NCBI RefSeq assembly: GCF_033807715.1
Contig: NC_084587.1
Location: 13,311,017-13,375,016, forward strand
Length of the DNA stretch: 64,000 nt
Direction: 5' to 3'
From: Cololabis saira
Lineage: Eukaryota; Chordata; Actinopteri; Beloniformes; Belonidae
The position numbers and the translations under genes are program-made. Below the pieces are notes generated by a model. It was not told where the DNA came from. It saw only the letters and a program-made list of their open reading frames with translations, and made no database searches. Of the stretch, positions 11,401 to 24,285 are shown in pieces (position 1 is the stretch's first letter; each line of letters opens with the position of its first letter).

Positions 11401-14400
11401 CAGGGAGAATTCTTACTTTCAATTCTTGAGGGGTATGAACTCTGTCTGCTCTCTGTGCGTGAACGTTTGCACCTGTTACCACTAAAACTTTAGTACAGGT
11501 CGTTTCATTCCTTAATTAAAGCTGTTATTAAAGAAGCACTTTAATTTTGTCAGGGAGAGCCATTTCGTTTCCACGCTTCGTTAATTTGAAAGACTGCCAA
11601 CAACTGACCAAGAGGCTCACTGTAAGAGCACACATCCACCAGCATGTTCCCTTTTCTTGAAAAATAAAGAAAGGGATGAGAATAGAAAGGAGAAATAGAA
11701 TAGAAAGGGATGAGAATAGTTTTTGAGAACAAGCAATAAACCCGCATGATGTACATCCATCGCAATCCTTCAAATATAAATGACACAGCTGCGACATCAG
11801 ATGATTATGTTTGACTTATGAGTGTGCTTGCATTTTGTGCTCTTCATGGCTAACTCTACATAATGTAGTGCACAAAAAGTGTTGCATGTCAGAGGCTTAC
11901 CTCATGAAACATTTACAAAACACTGCATAACTACAGGGAGTGCTTTAGCAGAGCATCAAGACTGGCGCGTCCTGGCACACTTGACGACGCTGAGGTTTGC
12001 CAACCGAATCATCTCACTATCCGAATTTTGCCAGATTCAGCTCACACTCGCCACGATAAACCAAAGCGTTAGCAATTATCATCTAGTGACACGGGTATCA
12101 TTGTAAACTAATGTTTTGAAATCATCCCCCAAGCTCTGTTAGCCAGTTATTCAGCCTGCAAGACTTCATTCCAGCAAATCAAGGTTTATGGAACGATATA
12201 GTTAACTTACCAAGACAACACTGGAAGCACCATAGTCCGGCTGCAGTTTGCCAGCCATTGTTAATTGCTGCCTTTATAGTAAATGAGATTTGTACACAGG
12301 AGTGTATACTTGTAGCGATCCCCAGTCTGCTCTACTAATGATACACTCCAAGTATGTTTTGGCAGACTTGAAGTGCAATTTACATACAGTAAATCAACCT
12401 GGCAGGAAGAAAGGCTCACAAATGGTATAGAAAATGTGGTCAATTTTCAGAAAAAAAACCCCAAAACATCCCAAGTAGGCTCATACATCAGCACTGTGTT
12501 AACTTGTGAAGGCTGCAGGTACACAGATCAGACCGTCTCAGAAGACGTTACAAGAAGAGGCTCACGTTAGATGTCGAACTGCATGTTTTATTTAACATCC
12601 ACTCCTTTTATGAGGATAATAAAAGAAAGAACAAGACTAGGCATGTATGTCTTTAAACTGAATCTCACAAATACAAACAAGCAGTGATTCGTTCCTGACT
12701 GGATCCAATGTCACAACCAAACTGTGCCGTTTTCATCCAAGGAGACATGCAGGCTACAAACAACCTATAATTTGTTTGACAATAAAAATGTTCACCTTGT
12801 CGCACTTGTTTAGGGACAGGTATGTTTTGTTGTGCAATTCAAAAATGCCCCACGGTTCCCAGTTCTTAATACATACTGCATGAAGCTGCAGAAGGAAATG
12901 AATTGTGAGGTCTCCAAAGGGTGGTAACAGGTCAGATAATTGCAACAGTGACGAGGTGTAGCATGTAGTGAGGAACACAGTCAATGCAGGTCTCAGGTCA
13001 GTAGATTAAAAATGAGTAAAGATACACTGAATTAACAGGGAGCAGAAATTGTGTCCTGGGTTACATAAAGAGTGTACAAGTATGCTTAGATAGTGCTGCA
13101 AACCAGACTTTTATCTGTTGTAATAATGATACAGTAACTAGGGAGCAAACGGCAGAAAAAGCATCAGCTAAAAATTCCAGCCTGGCTTTAATGTTTCATA
13201 ACTGTTCAAACTTTCCAAATACTTACACATCGTTATGTTTTACTTAAAATAAAATGGAGTAGCAGTAATAGTAGTATCAATATTGATACCCAGCAGTATT
13301 GTATTAATAAAGTTGTGTTCAGATCAAACGTGAAGCAGAGACCAAGTGTGGCGTAATCACAACTGAACGGACGGGCATGATAGAGCAGTTTCATATTCCT
13401 GATTATAAATTTTACGCCATTCTGCGCCATTAGCTTTCAGTGGATCAATTAGCAGATTTAATTGTTAAAAGGGAAGGCCACATGCAGTTCTAAAGATCAT
13501 TTACAAAGATGATTTTCATCTGAATACAAGCTGCATACTACATTTAATTTGACATTTTAACCCAAGTAGAGCTGTGGCAACATGCAAATATAATATTTTG
13601 CACTTTTCATTTGATTTCCATTGGCTTAATACAACCTCTGATGCTTTGTTTGTCGTGTCTAAAAGATTTTTTTTCGAAAACATCATCCCACAGACTCATG
13701 AGTAATTATGGATGGGCGGATGGATTGATTTTTAGAAGAAAACTATTGACAATAACAGTTGGCTGGAACAATACAAGCCTTTGCTTTAACAGCCCCTGCA
13801 CCATGAATTGTGTAGTTATGGTCTTTAGCAGATTTGCAAGAAAATATATATAAAAGAATAACTCCACTTCTTGTGAAGGCCCAAACCTCACAAGTTCGGG
13901 GCTGTAAAAGGCCGGAGTAACCAAGCTAAGGTAACATATGCTCATGAAATGTATCACTGATTGGGCTAACCAGTAATACTATTACAAATCACCCATGTTG
14001 TACTCATAACCTGAAGCAGTGTATGCTCATCACAAAAGCGTATTAGAATATACTTTGCCAGGTCAGCGAAATGCCAAACTGAATCATAGGGACATTCAAA
14101 CCCTGTGGTTAGGAAAGTTCACAGTAATGTGTTAGATACAAGAGCTAAAATTGAATTATTGACTATTATGTGTTGCTTCTATTGGCTGATTTCATAAAAC
14201 CTATCATGCATATGTGCAAAGTAGTAAAAGAGACTAAGAAAGAAAGTAAGAAAGGCAGTCCTGTTCCACTGAGTTGAGGAGCCATGGCTACATCAGAGCT
14301 ATGTTTCAAATGAAAGGGGGGTTCCATGGTAGCCGGTCAATATCTCCTGCTCTCCCAGGAAACAGGCAACACAAAACACTCCAGGCAGCCATTGATTGCA

Positions 14401-16683
14401 CAGTCTCACCCATAAATTAGGCTCTCTCTTTATCCCATGTGGTAGGAAACAGGAATTCTACCTAAATGATAACTAACCCAGAACATTTATATGATTGAAT
14501 ACAGGTGGATTTCAAACCCTACAAATCTTTTTTGGCAAACTTACATTTGTGTTGGAGGAATTTATTTGTGTTTCGTTGTCAAATTGAACACAACTTTTTG
14601 TTAAAAACTTCACATAATTTATTTTTAAATGTTGTATTACGAGACAAAGTTCAGTAAAGCCTTATATTCCAGTGAAATTATGCTAAATGTATAAGTTATC
14701 TACTGTAAAATGCCAACAAAACGAAACCTGCCTACATGCAGCCAAGGATATATAAAGGTTTTAACAGATGGTTAGACAGGGAGAGCCATATGTAGTTATT
14801 TCCCAAGGGGCAGAAATGTGTACGTCTATGTTGGGTAGCGTTAAATCACAGCTTTTGAGTAATTTGCCTCTTGTAAATATTTAGTAAAACACATACTTTT
14901 GTGCTCAAATAGATAATGCTAAACAGCATAATTCTCCTCAGTCTTTTATAATAGGAGTTCCAAATGTCCTCAAAGGGTGACAGTCATGTGCAAAATTAGG
15001 CCTGCAGGTAAATGGAACCTGCTATCAATTAAAAATATTCAAAATTAGACCAGATAAAAGCCAGCTGTCGCTGTAGTAATTGCTTCAATGTTTGGTGTAA
15101 AGGTTTACTTAGAGCCATGGGCCACAAATAGTTGCCGCAGAAATTGTGGGTTGTTACATAGTCCACAAGAACAGAAAAATGTGTCCGTTTTCTTGAGGTG
15201 GCAAGAACAAGAGCAAAAAAAAGAGGATTTTTTGTTTTAAAAAACACATAATTTTAACCTATTATACAAAAAAAATGTATGAAAAATATGAACAGTATAT
15301 TTTTTTCACCAAAAACATTTTATAATTATTCCTCTCCTCTGTTGCTGCACCGTTTTACAAATTTACAAACATTTTGGCACCATCTGAAATGTGTCTCTGG
15401 TAGTGTGGAAATCAAATTCCTTCATTGGAAGTTTGACATGGCTAACAAGTATTAGCTTGTGTAAAATTAATCAAAATTCTGAAACAAAGTCAGTCTAAGA
15501 ATATTACCACATATTAGTTATTACTGCTTCACAATTCCATTGCACTTAATCAATGACTGACTGTTTAACATGCCCAGGGAAAAAAATAAAACTGACCAGG
15601 CCTAACAATATTGTTAATAATCTAATATATTGGAGTAAAGCAATCAACTAGTAAAACAGAGGGATAAAATCAGTGACAGCTCAAAAGTACACATACAACC
15701 ATTTCAATATTAAACTGTAGTGAAAACCAGATTGTGAAATTACATAGTTTCCCCAGGACAGGCTGTTTTCTGACTGCAGTCTGACAATAAGAGTTATTCT
15801 CACAATAATGATTTACTCTTAATTATGGGAAATAAGTACAACCTATTCCTGTTGTAAACTTAGCATTGCTATAAATCATTTAACATCCAGGTTAATGGCC
15901 TACAGCAAAAGCAGCCCGTGTCCATCGTCTCTGCCTCATAACTTGCCTTCTTCTTTAAATTAAAATAATTTGAATGACGGTCTGAATAAAAATGAAAATG
16001 GTTTATTATATCCTATCACATTTTTACATAGTTGAAAAAGAGTTAATACCTGATGTGGTTTTTATTTATTTTTTCGGACAATCTGTTATATCTATGTGAC
16101 AGCAATGATGCAATGAAGAGTGCTGACAAAATGATAAGTAGAAGTGTCGTAAAGTTAATTCAGCTGATGTAGTTCTTTATATACTGTCATGTTTGTGTTG
16201 GATTAGGATGTGCATGCCTGTATCTGCCCACTGATGAGATGCATAGGAAAAGGTTTATTGTGCCGTTCTGAGGTTTATCACCATTTCCAAGTCTCCAATC
16301 ACTGCTCGTTGTATGCTCATCTTGGATGGTGGACTCGTCCACTCACGGACCCCATCACAGGCACTCTCATTTATAAAGGTCATTCATGTACCGCCGTTAA
16401 ATTTAAGTTTCCTCATTACTCAGGGTAGCTCAGAAAGCTATGGGCGTTCTTAAGCTCTGGTCCTGCTCTCAGTTTACATAGCTTGTACAGCATTAGGGCT
16501 TAAAACGTAAAAAATAAAAAAAATCAGTTGTGCACTCTCCCATTGCATGGAATCAGATTCAAGACTGCTTGAAATTGAAAAACAATTGATATTCATCTAA
16601 ACTAACTTGATACTATTTTTTTGCACATTTTGATTTCCTTACTCTTGTACTTTTACAGTTACTTTATGTATGCATGTGCTATA
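8481..16683. other. 8.2 kb of AT-rich DNA with no supported gene
   Basis: I found no coding exon, RNA gene or bordered transposon. Frames of 140-155 codons near 9714-10234 on the minus strand overlap one another in different frames, and their Phe/Ser/Leu-rich composition fits low stop density and not a protein. Short simple tracts occur, such as the CTCTTTCTGT-type run near 10820-10850 and CACACA near 11010. Confidence 0.45.
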
Positions 16684-16880
16684 CAGTGGGGAGAACAAGT
16701 ATTTGATACACTGCCGATTTTGCAGGTTTTCCCACTTGAAAAGCATGTAGAAGTCTGTAATTTTTATCATAGGTACTGTTCAACTGTGAGTGATGGAATC
16801 TAAAAAAAAAATCCAGAAAATCACATTGTATGATTTTTAAGTAATTCATTTGCATCTTATTGCATGGCATAAGTATTTGA
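16684..16880 (+). repeat. Left inverted repeat of the Tc1 element (IR/DR)
   Basis: The outer direct-repeat motif lies near 16695-16712 and the inner one near 16869-16883. Compared with the right end it differs at about seven sites, including ACTGT against ACCCC near 16776. Confidence 0.9.
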
Positions 16881-16899
16881 TACATCAGAAAAACAGAAC

Positions 16900-17922
16900 T
16901 TAATATTTGGTACAGAAACCTTTGTTTGCAATTACAGAGATCAGACGTTTCCTGTAGTTCTTGACCAGGTTTGCACACACTGCAGCAGGGATTTTGGCCC
17001 ACTCCTCCATACAGATCTTCTCCAGATCCTTCAGGTTTCGGGGCTGTCGCTGGGCAATACGGACTTTCAGCTCCCTCCAAAGATTTTCTATTGGGTTCAG
17101 GTCTGGAGACTGGCTAGGCCACTCCAGGACCTTGAAATGCTTCTTACGGAGCCACTCCTTAGTTGCCCTGGCTGTGTGTTTCGGGTCGTTGTCATGCTGG
17201 AAGACCCAGCCACGACCCCTCTTCAATGCTCTTACTGAGGGAAGGAGGTTGTTGGCCAAGATCTCGCGATACATGGCCCCATCCATCCTCCCCTCAATAC
17301 GGTGCAGTCGTCCTGTCCCCTTTGCAGAAAAGCATCCCCAAAGAATGATGTTTCCACCTCCATGCTTCATGGTTGGGATGGTGTTCTTGGGGTTGTACTC
17401 ATCCTTCTTCTTCCTCCAAACACGGCGAATGGAGTTTAGACCAAAAAGCTCTATTTTAGTCTCATCAGACCACATGACCTTCTCCCATTCCTCCTCTGGA
17501 TCATCCAGATGGTCATTGGCAAACTTCAGACGGGCCTTGAAATGCACTGGCTTGAGCAGGGGGACCTTGCGTGCGCTGCAGGATTTTAATCCATGACGGC
17601 GTAGTGTGTTACTAATGGTTTTCTTTGAGACTGTGGTCCCAGCTCTCTTCAGGTCATTGACCAGGTCCTGCTGTGTAGTTCTGGGCTGATCCCTCACCTT
17701 CCTCATGATCATTGATGCCCCACGAGGTGAGATTTTGCATGGAGTCCCAGACCGAGGGAGATTGACCGTCATCTTGAACTTCTTCCATTTTCTAATAATT
17801 GTGCCAACAGTTGTTGCCTTCTCACCAAGCTGCTTGCCTATTGTCCTGTAGCCCATCCCAGCCTTGTGCAGGTCTACAATTTTATCCCTGATGTCCTTAC
17901 ACAGCTCTCTGGTCTTGGCCAT
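16900..17922 (-). CDS. Tc1-type transposase, intact
   Basis: This encodes a 340-residue cut-and-paste DDE transposase that binds its element's terminal repeats in the nucleus and moves it into TA sites. The length is that of full Tc1 transposases. Residues 15-48 form the first helix-turn-helix ([15 protein letters not shown] onward). A linker with [13 protein letters not shown] (55-67) sits where Tc1 proteins carry their GRPR-like motif, and a second helix-turn-helix covers about 75-112. The catalytic triad is complete: D153 in [13 protein letters not shown]244 in [10 protein letters not shown] and E279 in [11 protein letters not shown], with 34 residues between the last two. The glycine-rich [18 protein letters not shown] box (185-202) is present. 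The start is the ATG at 17920-17922 and the stop is TAA at 16900-16902. No frameshift or internal stop is seen. Whether it is active cannot be told from sequence alone. Confidence 0.95.
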   Translation of the reverse strand: MAKTRELCKDIRDKIVDLHKAGMGYRTIGKQLGEKATTVGTIIRKWKKFKMTVNLPRSGTPCKISPRGASMIMRKVRDQPRTTQQDLVNDLKRAGTTVSKKTISNTLRRHGLKSCSARKVPLLKPVHFKARLKFANDHLDDPEEEWEKVMWSDETKIELFGLNSIRRVWRKKKDEYNPKNTIPTMKHGGGNIILWGCFSAKGTGRLHRIEGRMDGAMYREILANNLLPSVRALKRGRGWVFQHDNDPKHTARATKEWLRKKHFKVLEWPSQSPDLNPIENLWRELKVRIAQRQPRNLKDLEKICMEEWAKIPAAVCANLVKNYRKRLISVIANKGFCTKY

Positions 17923-18093
17923 TGTGGAGAGGTTGGAGTTTGTTTGATTGAGTGTGTGGACAGGTGTCTTTTATACAGGTAACGAGTTCAAACAGGTGCA
18001 GTTAATACAGGTAATGAGTGGAGAACAGGAGGGCTTCTTAAAGAAGAACTAACAGGTCTGTGAGAGCCGGAAGTCTTACTGGTTGACAGGTGA

Positions 18094-18290
18094 TCAAATA
18101 CTTATGTCATGCAATAAAATGCAAATTAATTACTTAAAAATCATACAATGTGATTTTCTGGATTTTTTTTTTAGATTCCATCACTCACAGTTGAGGGGTA
18201 CCTATGATAAAAATTACAGACTTCTACATGCTTTTCAAGTGGGAAAACCTGCAAAATCGGCAGTGTATCAATTACTTGTTCTCCCCACTG
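18094..18290 (-). repeat. Right inverted repeat of the Tc1 element (IR/DR)
   Basis: Mirror of the left end. The outer motif reads ACAAGTAATTGATA on the minus strand, one base different from the left copy, and the inner motif sits near 18093-18106. Confidence 0.9.
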
Positions 18291-18346
<56 letters not shown>

Positions 18347-18362
18347 CACGCACACACACACA
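18291..18362 (+). repeat. (TA)n(CA)n microsatellite abutting the Tc1 end
   Basis: TATATATA followed by about 30 CA units with two CG interruptions. The TA run supplies the Tc1 target dinucleotide. Confidence 0.95.
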
Positions 18363-18689
18363 TGTAAAAACTTTTTTACAAGAAAGTTTCCTTTTGTAGT
18401 TAGTTTACAACCAAACCTTATTTAACAAAAATATCAGTGCATCATATAACTAGGGGTTTTAGATACGGCTTTAAATTGTGGAAAAATACCAGCCATTGGA
18501 GGAATATTGAAGCCACTGACTGAACATAGCAGGAAACAAATTCATTATCATTAAGTTGACAAAATGCTGCACTACAGAGACATTGTGAATATCCAAAGTT
18601 GATCGGATTAGAAAATGTATCAGGGAACTACCAAACTCTGGAGCACTGGAGGAACTAGAGGAATATCTGGCAGGCATTGTTGCTTGGGC

Positions 18690-19548
18690 CTTTCATGTCC
18701 AGTATTCTCCACAAATCTGGGGTATGCCGCAAGGTGGAAGTCCTTTCATACAAATATATACAAGCCCATCTGAATTATGCCAAAATTTCAGTCAGTCATC
18801 CAAAACAATTTAAAAAAAAAGAATGTGAAAGAAAGATCTGGCATAAACCCAATACAGCGCATCATCCAAGGAACACCATACTGACAGTGAACAATGGCAG
18901 GGGTAACATTATGTTATGGGACTGCTTTTCTTTAGTTGGGCACTTGTCAAGACACATAGAAAAATAAATAGGTCCAAATGCTAAAAAATTTCAGCACAAA
19001 ACCTGTCCTCAGTCAAAAAGCTGAAAATGATGAGGAATTCCACATTCCAACATGACATGCCGCACACATCAGAATCAAACAAAACATGACTTCAGAAAAG
19101 GAGACGTGAAAGTCCTGGAATAACCCAGAGCCCAGATCTCAATGGCATAAAAAAAAACTATCGACTTTAAAAAGAGCTGAACACAGAAGTTCCCCTCACA
19201 ATTTGAAGGAACTTTAACTTCTTGAAAAAAAGCGTGGGATAAAATTACAAAGTCTAGATGAGTCAATTTAACAGGGACTTGTTCACAAAGACTTGATGCT
19301 GTATTAAAGGCAAAAGTTGCTTTAAAAATAGCATTAGCTGGGAGGGAGGTTTAGACTTATGCAATCAAGCTGTGGTAGATCATTTTCCTTTTTATTATTT
19401 AAAATATTATAGTCATTACGTTTTTGTTTTTTTTCTCGATTTCTGTTTGTTGGTATATTCCATTACTGATCAAAAATATTTGATGTTCATGCTGTTGTTA
19501 TTTCTATCTCCAATTTCATTGGGTGTGTAAACTTATTTTATCCACTGT
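18690..19548 (+). pseudogene. Decayed Tc1-type transposon, coding strand plus
   Basis: Residual translation patches match Tc1 transposase in order. [13 protein letters not shown] (near 18895) corresponds to the GGGxIxLWGCFS box. FQHDMPHTSE-like sequence (near 19046) is a degraded DNDPKHT block. DVKVLE (near 19105) precedes an ISMA patch at the position of PDLNPIE, and ending patches resemble NL...FLKK. The right end reads GTAAACTTATTTTATCCACTG-TA at 19529-19551, a Tc1-like terminus followed by TA. Many stops and indels are present and the left end is not recognisable. It is unrelated in age to the intact neighbour. Confidence 0.72.
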
Positions 19549-19551
19549 AGT

Positions 19552-21850
19552 GTGAAATACTATGATATTACCCAGAGAGCACACGAATACTAAAATAATC
19601 CAATTATAAAAACAGAGCCCCAACTATGAAGGTAGGAATTTGTGCAAAAGTCTTTCACATTCAAATGCAACCTCATGACAGTCAACAGGCAAGAGGAAGT
19701 AATCACAACACAGTTTTTGTTTGAAAACTTATGAGACAGTTAAACTGGATTTAGAGATGATGATGATGAGCAAAGATAGTTTACATGTTATGATGTGAGT
19801 TGAAGGCAAGTCTAATTTGTAATGAAGGTAATGTATTGTGAATTTTGATGCATGTCAGCCCTCTTTTACCTTAACCTTTGGCTTGAGGTTTTTCTAATGT
19901 TACGATGAACCTTTGAACAACAATTAATTTCCCCTTAGGGATTGATGAAGTGTTTTTTAATTAAATTTGAATGGTGAGGTGTGGTTCAGGTCCAGCTGTC
20001 AGAGAAGCTGTGGAGCAGTGTTTAAGGTGATCCTAAAACCACACTACACTAACAACAGAAGGGGAAACACCAACAAACATCATGAAACACCGGCCGACTA
20101 CACACAGTATCAACTTAAAGCAGTGTGGTGTATTTAACAGCTGTTAACAAAGGTTTTCATCACAGTCTCCCAGCTCAAAGTCGGCCGGCTCAGTTTGGTC
20201 CAGTGAGGGTATAGCACTCCCTATAAAAGGTCTTTTGTTATAAGCTGATGACACAGTGTCACTTTCAATTTCTAACATTAAATATGATTAATAACCCCAC
20301 AGAAAGTGACAGGCAGGTTGCAACTGCAGCTCCAACTGTAGTAGTGGACACCCTTCAGCAGCACATTGTCCATCACCAAGCATGAAAAGATGATGTGGGA
20401 AAAACAAAATGGAACTTCCCAGGGCTGTCAACAAATTTATCATGAAATATTTACTGCCCTTGGGTGGAATCTAAGAATGTTTACATACAGTATAGGCAAA
20501 ATCCAGCAGTATGTATTGTGTTATTCTCTGCATTACATTATAGAGCAAGAGATGGGATACCATTAACATGTAATTAACATGTTGATTTTCTAAAATAAAT
20601 ACTTTTAGGGTATTTTTGGGTGGGCCAAAAAATAGTAAAGAGAGATGCCAGAACATTCTGATCACATTTATCAAAACCTGTTCATATACGTTCTTTTATG
20701 GTCATCACAGGGGAAAGTTTATTTCTTCCTCTATCTAATCTTTTCTGTTAGCTTCTGAGAAATAAAGTGATAAAATGGCTTTTTAGTATGCATTTTTCAG
20801 AGACGAGTATAAATAAGAATATCGATAAGTATCTGTATCGCTCAGCAGTATTGGTCTCAATAAAATCCTAATGATGCCCATCCATACTAAAAGCATACAA
20901 AGATTTCTAATCATAAATATTCAACAAGTTTGATATTTATTATTGGATTTCCGTGTGGCTCAAACATTCTTATAAACAGATAATTTAATTATTAACACAC
21001 CTCAAACCAGAGGAAATCAGATCAAATAATGTGTAGAATGACCAAGATGATGGGGACTAGATTTGTTAGGAGGACTGGAACCACAAACCATGACTTTCTT
21101 GTAGTGGGTGGCCTGTGTTAAACTCTGGAAAAACTAATTGACATCAACTGTTTTTTGTTTTCATTTTAGAGATCTAAATAACCATTTATATGGAAGTAAT
21201 TAATAGCATTAATGAACATAAAAATGACTGTCACTGCTCTTAACATTTTTCTGTCATATTAGATGTTGAGAGAAAGTGACATTCAAACAGTAGCAGTAAA
21301 CAAAATCAGATCAGTTGAAGGCATTTCCTTCTAAAAACCTCCCTGAGACGTTTCTTTCAAAGTAAAGAAACTCAAATCAGAACAAGGGCTATTCAAATCA
21401 AATTTGGCAAATGTGGGGCAATGATTTTGCCACATGTCATGCATGCTGCTGATTTCTGTGACCAACACTGTAAGCTGCAGAGACACACACAGAAACCCAC
21501 ACAGACATGACAGCCAGTGCGAGCATAACTCTTGCCAGTCAGAAGCTCACACTCTAAATACAGCTGCTATGTGACCTCCACAAGCCTCTCCGATCCCCAA
21601 TCTCTAGTTACAGCCAGGGAATGTGGCAAACTACACTGGCTCTCAAAGCTTTAGTCTGACTCACACTGTAGGTGTACAGCGTTGCTGAATTCAATGTGCA
21701 TTGAGTGAGGCATATATGCACGCAAACCCTCTGCAGCAGACATATTAGCAGTTTTAAGCAATAAGTACATATGAAGCAAGCAACACATTAAATGTCACTG
21801 TGACTTTATTAGCTATGGATACAAAGCCCCAGCTAATAAGGGGTATAAGG
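19552..21850. other. AT-rich DNA, no gene seen
   Basis: No exon-like frame. A CCCTATAAAAGG TATA-like motif lies at about 20218-20229 but has no supporting context. Confidence 0.45.
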
Positions 21851-22226
21851 TAATCTGGATCTGGTTTGTTGTCTGTCCCACGAACAAGAACCAAGCAAGG
21901 TGAGGCAGCGTTCAGTTATTCTGCTCCTCACCAGTGGAACAAACTTCCTGTAGACCTGAGGTCTGCTCCAACTGTCAGCTCCTTTAAATCAGTGCTAAAA
22001 ACATTACTGTTCACTGAAGCTTACTCTTAAATACTCACCTGCTGTACTCTACTGCCCTTACTTTTTAACACCTTGTACTTTTTTTTATTTTACCTATTTT
22101 CTTATCATTTTATTTTATCTGTTATTTACTGTTTATTTGTGTCTTGCCGCTTTTAATGTTGATGTAAAGCACTTTGAATTACCTTGTTGAATTGTGCTAT
22201 GCAAAAATAAACTTGCCTTGCCTTTT
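21851..22226 (+). mobile_element. L2-type LINE 3' end, plus orientation
   Basis: It encodes the LINE C terminus (AFSYSAPHQWNKLPVDLRSA, then PTVSSFKSVLKTLLF) and continues with a 3' UTR that ends AAGCACTTTGAATTACC ... AAACTTGCCTTGCCTT. That tail is typical of fish L2-type LINEs. The copy is 5'-truncated to about 375 bp. It faces the minus-strand copy at 22450-23180 tail to tail. Confidence 0.82.
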
Positions 22227-22449
22227 CCTAATAAAGTGAACACTCATAATCCTGTTCAAGCTAAAGATAATGATAATTTTTTTAATGTTAACGCTGAGTT
22301 AACTGTGATCCAGGTTACTGGTCTCAGTGGTGAAAGAGCTCCTGGAGACTTCTCGCTAAAGTCTGGCTGCACTTGCAGGGTGAGGCATGTAACATCAGTT
22401 TGTGACTTTGCACGGGGATAATTACTCCATCAGAATCACCTGCGATAAA

Positions 22450-23180
22450 GGCAAGGCAAGGCAAGGCAAGGCAAGTTTATTTGTATAGCACAATTCAACA
22501 CAAGGTAATTCAAAGTGCTTTACATCATCATTAAAAGCGGCAAGACATAATTAGACAGTAAAAAACAAATGACATGAAATAAAATGAGAAAAGAAGGTAA
22601 AATAATAAAAAGCACACGTTGCTGAAAACTAAGGGCTCTAGAGTACCGCAGGTACACATCTCATTCGCGGTTTTCAGAAAGTATTTAATTTAAGAGTACG
22701 CTTAAATACCAAATAAATGAAATAAAATTATAAGAAAAAAGGTAAAATAATAAAAAGCGCAACTTGTTAAAAAGTAAGGGCAGGAGAGTACAGCAGGTGA
22801 GTATTTAAGAGTAAGCTTCAGTGAACAGTAATGTTTTTATCCTGATTTAAAGGAGCTGACAGTTTGAGCAGACCTCAGGTCTACAGGAAGTTTGTTCCCC
22901 CGGTGAGGAGCAGAATAACTGAACGCTGCCTCACCTTGCTTGGTTCTGGTTCTTGGGAACCACAACAAACCAGATCCAGATGAACCTCAGGGGTCTGGGA
23001 GCTTCATAGGAACTAACAGATCAAGCATGTATTTTGGTCCAAGACCATTCAGTGCTTTGTAGACCAGCAGTAAGATTTTAAACTCTATCCTTTGACTCAC
23101 TGGAAGCCAGTGTAGTGATTTCATGACCGGTGTAATATGGTCCAGTTTCCTGGTGATTGTAAGGACTCTGGATAAAACTG
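22450..23180 (-). mobile_element. L2-type LINE 3' end, minus orientation
   Basis: It starts with a (GCAAG)n tail at 22450-22475 and reads on the minus strand through the same 3' UTR and ORF end as the copy at 21851-22226. It extends further into ORF2: RKLDHITPVMKSLHWLPVS (near 23145), FKILLLVYKALNGLGPKYM and FSYSAPHRGNKLPVDLRSA. Small deletions break the frame, for example in VSSFKSG. No intact protein is possible. Confidence 0.85.
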
Positions 23181-24058
23181 AATCATCTCAGCTGCAGCAA
23201 AAGACAGGTGTCAGGGGTCAGTCAGCTACAACAAAGAAGCTCAACAGGGATGTAAATACACGAGGGAAGGGAAGAGCCACACGGTCCTTACGTCAGTGCT
23301 TGAAGCTGAGTGTTTGAAAAGAGCCTTCTGAATGATTAAAACCTAACCCCCGTGCCGTGGGTTTGCGACCATTGATTTAACTGAAAAGCAGTCAGTGTTT
23401 TACTTAGCTTAGTAAAACATATATTCAGTCAATTTTCATTTAGCTAAAAAGAGCCATAGGAATAATCTGTAGAAAATGATATAGAGATCCAACAAATCCA
23501 TTATTCCTTCAGTTACAATTGTTGAAATTTCATGAATTAGTAGACTATAGTATTCTGCAAATTATGTTTAAAGCTCGTAAAAAAACTTTACCACTCAACA
23601 TTCAGAAAAGATTTGAAAAAAGAGAAAGCAAGTATAACTTAAAAAGGAAGGAACAGGAAGATTCAGGACTAAATTGATGGAACGTTGTGTTTCTGTGAAA
23701 GCAATCAGTTCATGGAACAATCTGAACAAAGAAAGCAAAGAATCCAAATCAAACATTACATTCAAAAGAACAATTAAAGCCAGGAAATATAGGAAATATA
23801 ATGAAAAATGTTAGTTAAGTTTGATTGACATACCCATAACCTGCGGCTATTTTATTTTATTTTAGTTTTTAATTTACTTAGTTATTGTTTTTTTAATTTT
23901 TTTAATTTACGTTCTTTGTAAATTTGACTTCTTGGGGGAAAAGGGGCAGACTAAATAAGATTCTTCCTCTTTCTGCTCCCTTTTTATTCACAATTTAGGA
24001 ACGTTTGTGTTTGTATTGAATTGTTTATTGTTTTATTTTTGAATAAAATAAAGAATAA
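23181..24058. other. AT-rich DNA, no gene seen
   Basis: No supported feature. The segment 23440-23800 has a LINE-tail-like look but I could not match any conserved patch with confidence. Confidence 0.4.
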
Positions 24059-24160
24059 ATGAAAGCTTTAAGCCACATCCCCCTCCCCGAGCAGGCGGAC
24101 CGTCTGCAGCCGGAGGAAGAGCTTTCAGCACCGGCTCGCTGGATAGCAGCGCTCCGGAAG

Positions 24161-24285
24161 GCGTTACACCGACGCAGAGCCTACGGCGTAGGGTACGCGG
24201 CGACGCGCACCGTACGTTGCGCGTCGCCGCGTACACTACGCCGTAGGCTCTGCGTCGATTTAACACAGAACCATAATTCAGGGCT
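24161..24285. repeat. CpG-rich palindromic element, copy 2
   Basis: This shares the GCGTTACACCGACGCAG ... CTACGGCGTAGGGTACGCGG arms and centre of copies 1 and 3. Its right end is complete (ACCATAATTCAGGGC). The left outer TTATGGTTCC block is missing, so the left end is truncated. It lies just upstream of the promoter-like block. Confidence 0.75.

Larger units (their letters stand above)
16684..18290 (-). mobile_element. Complete Tc1-family transposon with IR/DR termini
   Basis: The element is flanked by TA at 16682-16683 and 18291-18292. Both ends start CAGTGGGGAGAACAAG, and the inverted repeats run about 197 bp each (16684-16880 and 18094-18290) with roughly seven mismatches by eye. Each repeat holds an outer ACAAGTATTTGATA-like motif and an inner ATAAGTATTTGAT motif in direct orientation, which is the IR/DR arrangement of Sleeping Beauty-type elements and marks transposase-binding sites. 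The interior holds a full transposase gene. The high identity of the ends and the open frame point to a recent insertion. Confidence 0.95.

Noticed and set aside
16961..17596. 211-codon plus-strand frame opposite the Tc1 transposase
   Set aside because: It is the antisense of an intact DDE transposase and has no independent protein features.
20218..20229. TATA-like CCCTATAAAAGG as a promoter
   Set aside because: There is no initiator, CpG enrichment or downstream exon nearby, and TATA-like strings are expected by chance in AT-rich DNA.
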